Shown: piece after piece, positions 58,171 to 64,000 of the stretch
Position numbering within the stretch: the first letter of the stretch is position 1
Layout of the letters: each line of letters starts with the position of its first letter
Origin: Clostridia bacterium
Lineage (GTDB): Bacteria > Bacillota > Clostridia > UBA1381
DNA length: 64,000 nucleotides
Reading direction: 5' to 3'
NCBI GenBank assembly: GCA_017935675.1
Contig: JAGBHE010000065.1
Location: forward strand, 141,887-205,886
The notes under the pieces: generated by a model
Told to the model about the DNA's origin: nothing
The model's input: the letters and a program-made list of their open reading frames with translations, nothing else
Database searches by the model: none
Position numbers and translations under genes: made by a program

Positions 58171-60022
58171 TATGTGTTTTTACCGCAGTTTCCGCTGCGA
58201 AAAGCTTATGATCGGAGCAGAAACGAGCGTAGACGGTAGCGAAATTTGCAGACGGATTTTAAAAAATGCTTTTGCCAAATACAGCGGAGGAGGCAATATT
58301 TTATTTCATAAGCTTATGCCTGATGAAATAATTTCAAGGATTGATACGGAGTTCCCCGGAGCATATTCGGAAAACCCGGAAGGGTATGCCGTGATTGTTT
58401 CGGCGGGCAGGGCGGATGTATATTCTATGACCGAGCGCGGACTTTTATACGGTGCTTATGCTCTTATACGTGAAAGCGAAAACGGAGAAATAAAATCAGG
58501 TGTGATTTATAATTATCCGAAAATGAAAATGAGAGCGGTTAAGGTTTTCTTGCCGTCAAGGGAGAATATTCCGTTTTTTAAGAAATTTGCGGAGTTTTGC
58601 AGTTTTTACGGCTGCAATACAATCATGATTGAAACAGGAGGCGCTCTTGAATACAGGCGGCATCCGGAAATAAATGAGGGCTGGATAGAGTATTGTGATA
58701 ACTTCAGAGAATACCAGGGGAAAACGATAGATGTGCAAAAGTCTTTCGGATGGCATAAAAATTCAATTCATTTTGAAAACGGAGGCGGATCATGGCTCAG
58801 AAGGGAGGAGGCAGCCGACATAATAAGTTATTGCAGAGAACTGCTTTTTGATGTGATTCCCGAGGTGCCGAGCCTGTCCCACAGCGATTATCTGTTGACA
58901 CGTCATCCGGAGCTTGCGGAGCGGAAGGAGGATCCGCTTCCGAATACATACTGCCCGTCAGAGCAGGGAAGCTATGAATTGCTTTTTGATGTTCTTGAGG
59001 AAACAATTGAGATTTTTAAACCGGAGACAATTAATATAGGGCATGATGAATACTATTCAATCGGACTTTGTGATAAATGCCGCGGTAAGGATGCAGCACA
59101 GCTGTATGCAGATGATATAAACAAAATATATGATTTTCTGAAAAGCCGCGGCATAAGGACCATGCTTTGGGGAGATAAGCTTCTCAATGCAATAAGCAGG
59201 GAGGGGTTTCATTACGGCGGAAGCCATATAGAGTACAGAACGAATGACGGCAGGGAATATACTGTCCCGGCAACCTATAAAGCAATAGAGCTTATTCCTA
59301 AGGATATTATTATATTGAACTGGTACTGGAGAATAATGCGGGAGTTTGATGATGTATTCTTTGAAAACGGATTTTCAGAGGTAATGTACGGAAACTTCAG
59401 ACCGCTCAATATTTATGACTGCCGTGAACGCCTGGAAAACAGGATATGCGGAACCTGCATATCAAATTGGAGCAGTCTTGATCCTGTGCATATTCAGAGA
59501 AACGGAATATTTGCGTTTGTGGCATATGCGGCAAATATGTTCTGGAATCATGATTTTGATGAAAATGAGTTTGAAGAAAACTTTTTAGCCGCAGCTGAGG
59601 ATATTTACAGGTATGGCAGTATGAATACATATAAAGACGGGTTTGCTGAGATTACACATACCGCCTCTGTCACGCGTCCGCATAATGAATTTGTAGACGG
59701 ATATCTTATGGACTATGACAAGGATTATCTCGGTGAGTATACGGTGTATTACACAGATGACAGTGAAAGCAGGCATAAAATATATTTCGGTCTGAATATC
59801 GGATACAGCGATGCGGTTATAGGAAGAAAAGAAGCATATGATTCGGATATGTATAATCTTGAACCTTATTTCTATGAGCCGTCCCTTACATGCGGATATG
59901 TAAAGGAAGGCAATAAGCTGTATTATAGAATGCGCATAGTTCCCGAGAACGGAAAGAAAATCCGCAATATACTACTTACCGACGGTGCAGATTGTATCGA
60001 GGTAAAAGAAATAAAATTTTAA
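58157..60022 (+). CDS. GH20-like beta-N-acetylhexosaminidase
   Basis: 621 aa. N-terminal GH20 accessory region (GYAVIVSAGRADVYSMTERGLLYGAYAL) leading into the barrel (KMRAVKVFLPSRENIPFFKK). The catalytic Asp-Glu pair is in INIGHDEYY (Asp297, Glu298), matching the family HxGxDE pattern in variant form. No signal peptide, so it is cytoplasmic. It probably cleaves terminal N-acetylhexosamine or a related sugar; the variant motif leaves the specificity open. AAGGAGGAGAAGG precedes ATG 58157, overlapping the regulator by 14 bases. Confidence 0.82.
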   Translation: MSKFNMCFYRSFRCEKLMIGAETSVDGSEICRRILKNAFAKYSGGGNILFHKLMPDEIISRIDTEFPGAYSENPEGYAVIVSAGRADVYSMTERGLLYGAYALIRESENGEIKSGVIYNYPKMKMRAVKVFLPSRENIPFFKKFAEFCSFYGCNTIMIETGGALEYRRHPEINEGWIEYCDNFREYQGKTIDVQKSFGWHKNSIHFENGGGSWLRREEAADIISYCRELLFDVIPEVPSLSHSDYLLTRHPELAERKEDPLPNTYCPSEQGSYELLFDVLEETIEIFKPETINIGHDEYYSIGLCDKCRGKDAAQLYADDINKIYDFLKSRGIRTMLWGDKLLNAISREGFHYGGSHIEYRTNDGREYTVPATYKAIELIPKDIIILNWYWRIMREFDDVFFENGFSEVMYGNFRPLNIYDCRERLENRICGTCISNWSSLDPVHIQRNGIFAFVAYAANMFWNHDFDENEFEENFLAAAEDIYRYGSMNTYKDGFAEITHTASVTRPHNEFVDGYLMDYDKDYLGEYTVYYTDDSESRHKIYFGLNIGYSDAVIGRKEAYDSDMYNLEPYFYEPSLTCGYVKEGNKLYYRMRIVPENGKKIRNILLTDGADCIEVKEIKF

Positions 60023-60082
60023 ATTAAGGTGCTCCTTTAAGGTGCTGCCTTGATATATTTAAAAAAGGAAGGTGCAATTATT

Positions 60083-61762
60083 ATGAAAAGGTTTTTTGTT
60101 TGTTTGATGGCGGCTTTGACGATTGTCCAAGGTGCAGTGTTTGCCGAGATCCCGGAAATACCGGCCGGCATGGTCCCAAATCTCCCTGATATTCACAAAA
60201 AAGTGCTCCGGGAGGACTTTGACGCCAATTACCACGCGTCAAAGTGGACCGGTGTTACAGTTGTGCAGGGTGCGGGCGGCAATAATATCGGAATGGTTTC
60301 TCCGAACACAACAGCAACCTACGGCGCAAATTCTATCTGGCTTGGCAATGTAACGATTCAGGCAAATCTTAAGGTTGATTATGTTAACGAAAAATGGACG
60401 GAAATTATGAATATTGGCTATAGAAATGAAAATCAAAGGGGCAAGATAATGCTCTATCAGAACGCCGGTAAAACAATATCAAAGGTATATTTTGCAACTG
60501 TCGGTCAGCAATCGAACTTGTGGACATCCAAGGATATTCCGGCGGACCACAACATTTTTAAAGGTGAATGGGTTAAATTGAAGGTCGAGCTTAATGCGCC
60601 TGATGTGAGCATCTACCTTGATGATGAGCTGCTTATTAAAACAGCGGGATATACTCTTGCGGATTCATGGCTTGCCTTTAAAACCTTTGTCGGCGGTTCA
60701 ACGATATATATTGATAATCTGCTTGTTTCGAGAAAACGTAATGTACCTGATGTAATTCCAACTGTGCAGAAAGACCCCGAAAAATATACTGTTCTTTATC
60801 AGGATTTTGAAAATCTGAAGCAGGGAACAATGGACGAGATGCTTGATATGGGCTACGGAGAAACCGGCAGCGATGGTAATACTTCGATATACAATTTTAA
60901 CGGAAGCATTGCTGACGGTTTCGATGGAGGTCAGGCTTACAATTTCCTCGGCAACTATCTTCTTCCGATGCTTGATATGAAGGATACATATACAATCGAA
61001 ATGAATATAAAGCTTGACCCGAGAGTTGGAGGAGCATACTCAAAAAGCTGGCCTGAATTTAGATTTAACAGGTATTATGCAGGTGCTGAATATGGATATA
61101 AATTGTATTTTAATGTATCAGACACGACTGCTACTCCTTCATTATATAAGATTAATGCCGGGAAAGAAACGTGGATAGGCAAAGTACAGGGAGAAGGAAC
61201 CCTTGATATGGTTGAATGCACAGGCTGTTGGTCATATTTGAAAATAGAAAAAACGCCCGATTCGATTAAGCTTTACTGGAACAGCAAGGACAAGCCATGC
61301 TACACATGGGCGGATTCAAGCCCCATAGTAAGTGGTGGATTGCGTATAAACAGCTCTACGGCTGAAGAGATGATTATAGATAATCTCTATATTTCAACAC
61401 CGTATTTCCCGTCCAAACGCTTTACAGCCGATGCTAAAGCAAAATGTGCTTATTCGGAGGAGACCGATACATCTGTTATATCAACCACTGTTACAGCGTC
61501 AACAGAGCTTGAAACAGCTGTTGATGTCGGAGGGGCAATTGTAGCTGCATATGACAATGATAATCGTCTTGTAGGAGTAGGTATTGAGCCCTTCGGAATT
61601 CTTCCCCCGAACCCGAGAAACGGTTCATCTGCCGAAATTACAGAAAAGCAGATCACCTTTAACGTCCCCGGAAATGGGTCACAGTATAAATATAAGGCAT
61701 TCCTCTGGGATATGGAAAGCTTATGCCCGAATTACAGTATTATAGATATGCCAAGTATATAA
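60083..61762 (+). CDS. Secreted paralogue of the SLH protein's beta domains, without SLH repeats
   Basis: 559 aa. Signal peptide 1-21 (FFVCLMAALTIVQGAVFA), then two LamG/DUF1080-like domains (about 35-240 and 245-455) closely matching those of the protein encoded at 49675: both share NNIG(M/R)V(S/A)PNT, GKIMLYQ and YFATVGQ(Q/A)SNLW. A short C-terminal beta domain ends the protein. Lacking an anchor, it would be released or held by partners. ATG 60083 follows GGAAGGTG. Last gene of the locus. Confidence 0.85.
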   Translation: MKRFFVCLMAALTIVQGAVFAEIPEIPAGMVPNLPDIHKKVLREDFDANYHASKWTGVTVVQGAGGNNIGMVSPNTTATYGANSIWLGNVTIQANLKVDYVNEKWTEIMNIGYRNENQRGKIMLYQNAGKTISKVYFATVGQQSNLWTSKDIPADHNIFKGEWVKLKVELNAPDVSIYLDDELLIKTAGYTLADSWLAFKTFVGGSTIYIDNLLVSRKRNVPDVIPTVQKDPEKYTVLYQDFENLKQGTMDEMLDMGYGETGSDGNTSIYNFNGSIADGFDGGQAYNFLGNYLLPMLDMKDTYTIEMNIKLDPRVGGAYSKSWPEFRFNRYYAGAEYGYKLYFNVSDTTATPSLYKINAGKETWIGKVQGEGTLDMVECTGCWSYLKIEKTPDSIKLYWNSKDKPCYTWADSSPIVSGGLRINSSTAEEMIIDNLYISTPYFPSKRFTADAKAKCAYSEETDTSVISTTVTASTELETAVDVGGAIVAAYDNDNRLVGVGIEPFGILPPNPRNGSSAEITEKQITFNVPGNGSQYKYKAFLWDMESLCPNYSIIDMPSI

Positions 61763-61787
61763 GACAAACGATTGCTGTTTATAGTGT

Positions 61788-61822
61788 AAAAGAGATACAG
61801 GCCAAACTTGTATCTCTTTTTT
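61788..61822 (+). terminator. Terminator of the glycan-use locus
   Basis: Perfect 12-bp arms AAAAGAGATACA (61788-61799) and TGTATCTCTTTT (61809-61820), then T. Confidence 0.95.
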
Positions 61823-61833
61823 CGCCTCACTAA

Positions 61834-61860
61834 AACACAAGGGGACGGTTCTCTTGTGTT
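61834..61860. repeat. GGGGACGG repeat family, short copy
   Basis: AACACAAG...CTTGTGTT arms around GGGACGGTTCT: one arm of the repeat at 42186-42248, closing a small hairpin. Confidence 0.7.
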
Positions 61861-62005
61861 CGAAAAATAGGAATTTAATAAAGATTTTTTTGATATTTTA
61901 AGTACTTTTTATATGCTATCTAATAGCCAACGTAGATATTTTGCAAAATTATACATTTTACTACGCATTATTTTGTCGCAATATTACAAATTTTCTCATT
62001 ATATA

Positions 62006-62035
62006 TTTACATCGGCAATATTAGTGTGATATACT
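62006..62035 (+). promoter_or_regulatory. Promoter of the secreted-protein gene
   Basis: TTTACA (62006-62011), 18-bp spacer, TATACT (62030-62035). The rest of 61861-62114 is AT-rich and holds nothing else I can name. Confidence 0.55.
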
Positions 62036-62114
62036 GAAAACACACTAAGAGATGAACATTGTCTAAACAGGGGAGTCAGGCATTTTACAAATTGATAGAA
62101 ACGGAGATAAATAT

Positions 62115-63275
62115 ATGAAAAAAGCATTATTATTTACGGCAGTTTTGGCGCTGATATTTGCGGGAGCAAGCGTATCAGCGCAGGATATGCAGTTTAATCA
62201 AGTTCGTATTAGCATTAAAGGGGTTGACTATGTGCAGTGGGGAGAGGATATAGAGCTTGAGGATGGCAGCAGTACCCCATACAGCATCACATATAATGAT
62301 ACTACATACCTGCCGCTGCGCAGAATGAGTGAATTTATGGATAAAAAGGTATTATGGGATGGTGAAACTGGAACGGCTTATTTGTATGATGATACGCAAC
62401 TTCTTGATGCTTCTGCGATAAAATGCGAATATGACAGCGATATATTTAATACTGTAAGAATAAATATAGATGGAGTAACGGTTGTACAGCCGAACGAGGA
62501 ATATATCTCCGGCAGTGGAGTTGCAATGCCATACAGTATTCTTTGGAATAATACAACCTATCTCCCGATGCGCCGTTTGTGTGAACTGCTCGGAAAAGAG
62601 ATATATTGGAACGGTGACAGCCGCACTGTCGCAGTAACCGATAGACAGGAAAATGTGCGGCTTATAGCTGAAAAGCCGGACAGCAGCGGAAATGCGTGGG
62701 AATATTATATATGTACGGGCGGAGAGGAAAAATTGCTGCGCGGCAGCGGAAAATGCACATATCTGCGTGTCAGCGACAGAGCGCGTGGTTATGACAGGAT
62801 ATACAGATATATAGCAGAGCCGGAATTGGGAGATGACGGCATAACCCTTGTCCGATTAAGGGAATGGTATGAGGATCCCATCATAAACAGGTATAATGTT
62901 TATAGAGGCTATATTGCAGATTACTGCCGTATTCCGTATCTGAGCGACAAAAATTCTCAGGACGGCAGCAGCATAAGCAGCTATAAAATGCCTGTCGGAG
63001 CAGTATTGGACAAGGATGTTTTTTATACAACTTTTGACACATCACCGTCTACAATGGCACGTGATGTACTGGGCGCGCATGATATTTATACAGGGGAGAC
63101 TCTTGCCTCATTTCATACCCAGGCATGGACACATATTTCCAATTTGAGGGTAGGAGAGGACGGAGCACTATATTATAATCTTTTAGGCAGTGTTCCGAGT
63201 TGGGCATCATGCAAACTGGAATTTGACAGAACTGCAAAAGCCTTCGGAGAAGAAACTGTACTGGAATACAGATAA
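62115..63275 (+). CDS. Secreted protein with two copper-amine-oxidase-type stalk domains
   Basis: 386 aa. Signal peptide 1-22 (LLFTAVLALIFAGASVSA), then two related beta units (about 26-100 and 112-180) of the copper amine oxidase N-terminal type: TTYLPLRRMSEFMDKKVLWDG and TTYLPMRRLCELLGKEIYWNG. The remaining ~200 residues resemble a beta-propeller-like surface protein but match no family I recognise. No metal site is visible; these domains act as stalks or wall-binding modules in clostridia. GGAG precedes ATG 62115. Confidence 0.8.
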   Translation: MKKALLFTAVLALIFAGASVSAQDMQFNQVRISIKGVDYVQWGEDIELEDGSSTPYSITYNDTTYLPLRRMSEFMDKKVLWDGETGTAYLYDDTQLLDASAIKCEYDSDIFNTVRINIDGVTVVQPNEEYISGSGVAMPYSILWNNTTYLPMRRLCELLGKEIYWNGDSRTVAVTDRQENVRLIAEKPDSSGNAWEYYICTGGEEKLLRGSGKCTYLRVSDRARGYDRIYRYIAEPELGDDGITLVRLREWYEDPIINRYNVYRGYIADYCRIPYLSDKNSQDGSSISSYKMPVGAVLDKDVFYTTFDTSPSTMARDVLGAHDIYTGETLASFHTQAWTHISNLRVGEDGALYYNLLGSVPSWASCKLEFDRTAKAFGEETVLEYR

Positions 63276-63315
63276 CTCTTGCAGTTCTTATCGGAGGGAT
63301 TGGGATTATCTGTTT

Positions 63316-64000
63316 TTAAATAGGTTTTCTCTTTACCACAAAAATTTTTATTAAGTATACCGAGATAATCAGAATAACAGGGAAAAAGCATCCTGCAAAC
63401 ATCCCTGCTTTCATATTGTCATTTGCATTTTGCGTTACAAAGCCTATAACTCCCGGGCCGATAGAAGCGCCCAAATCCCCTCCCATAGCAAGCAACGCAA
63501 ACAATCCTGTGCCGCCTAAAGGGATTCTGCTTGATGCAATGCTGATTGAACCGGGCCACATAATGCCAACGGAAAAGCCGCAGACAATACAGCCAATTAA
63601 CCCTAAAATTTGATTAGTTGAAACTGCTGCAAGTAAATAACATATCAAACACAAAATACCTGAACCCAGCATAAAGTTCGTCAGATTCATTTTGTGTCCG
63701 TATTTTCCATAAACAATACGGCTTAACCCCATTGAAACTGCAAACATACACGGTCCGGCAATGTCCCCAACGTTTTTTGAAAAACCTAACGCCGATTCTA
63801 CATAAGCCGACGCCCATTGTGCCATAGACGCTTCGCTGCTGCCTGCACCGACCATTAAAATAATAAACAGCCAAAACACCGGGAGGCCAAACAGTTCTTT
63901 GATGGTAAGCCCTTTTCCTTCATCTGTCAGCCTTTCAATCGGGCATGACATAAAATTAAAAGCATTAAATAACGGAAGCAAAGCCCACAAGCATGCTAAA
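63316..64000 (-). CDS. MFS transporter, C-terminal part (truncated by window edge)
   Basis: About 228 residues, with the frame open to base 63999, so the N-terminal half lies outside. Six hydrophobic segments and the loop SRIVYGKYGHKMNLTNF (the MFS Arg/Gly loop between helices) indicate a major facilitator, resembling sugar-type MFS proteins (GSSEASMAQWASAYVES is like FucP/GlcP relatives). The substrate is not known. The gene ends convergent to the secreted-protein gene. Confidence 0.85.
   Translation of the reverse strand, partial: LACLWALLPLFNAFNFMSCPIERLTDEGKGLTIKELFGLPVFWLFIILMVGAGSSEASMAQWASAYVESALGFSKNVGDIAGPCMFAVSMGLSRIVYGKYGHKMNLTNFMLGSGILCLICYLLAAVSTNQILGLIGCIVCGFSVGIMWPGSISIASSRIPLGGTGLFALLAMGGDLGASIGPGVIGFVTQNANDNMKAGMFAGCFFPVILIISVYLIKIFVVKRKPI

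Overview
The window reads as chromosomal DNA of an AT-rich Gram-positive anaerobe of the class Clostridia, probably a gut or rumen lineage. Evidence: strong GGAGG-type ribosome binding sites, TTGACA/TATAAT promoters with 17-bp spacing, S-layer homology (SLH) proteins, an ECF-transporter S component, LplB/YtcP-type sugar permeases, BlaI/BlaR1 regulation, and many AraC regulators next to glycoside hydrolase genes. I could not assign a species.

Layout. 1-5.7 kb: housekeeping run polA (5' end outside the window), coaE, a lytic transglycosylase, a cytidylate-kinase-like protein, uppP and a DUF1189 protein. 5.7-11.1 kb: an AraC regulator divergent from a four-gene catabolic operon (enolase-superfamily dehydratase, cytoplasmic GH10, SDR dehydrogenase, RraA-like protein). 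11.1-20.9 kb: phosphate acquisition split by a tgt / RNase M5-like / DUF1846 block: a Na/Pi cotransporter with a Pho-box-like promoter next to a DnaA-box cluster, then pstS-pstC-pstA-pstB-phoU. The pstS product is circularly permuted. 21-30 kb: tRNA-Pro(CGG), a membrane glycosyltransferase, a VanZ-like protein, lysS, a DUF421 protein, two tandem paralogous membrane repeat proteins, a secreted 3D-domain protein and an AraC regulator. 30-36.4 kb: tRNA-Ser(CGA), a pseudouridine synthase, an ECF S component, NADP-glutamate dehydrogenase, an XRE-HTH/ADP-ribosylglycohydrolase fusion and a LarA-type nickel racemase. 36.4-43.5 kb: mostly minus strand: an oxidoreductase pair with a divergent AraC gene, a BlaI/BlaR1-like pair with clear operators, and a DUF2130 protein. 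43.7-61.8 kb: a large glycan-use locus: two sugar permeases, GH35, solute-binding lipoprotein, two SLH surface proteins, a membrane-bound AraC sensor-regulator, a GH20-like enzyme and a secreted paralogue of the first SLH protein. The window ends with a secreted beta-rich protein and a truncated MFS transporter.

How the parts fit. In the glycan locus the SLH proteins would sit at the cell surface, the lipoprotein and two permeases would import oligosaccharides (the ATPase is not encoded here), and cytoplasmic GH35 and GH20-like enzymes would trim them under the two-TM AraC sensor.

The most unusual signal is a dispersed ~175-bp element present twice (22558-22733 and 47818-47993), each copy starting at the stop codon of the gene before it. 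The copies differ in sequence but keep at least four helices through compensatory base changes, which points to a structured RNA or RNA-like mobile repeat I do not recognise. A second, unrelated palindromic repeat family (core GGGGACGGTT) occurs three times.
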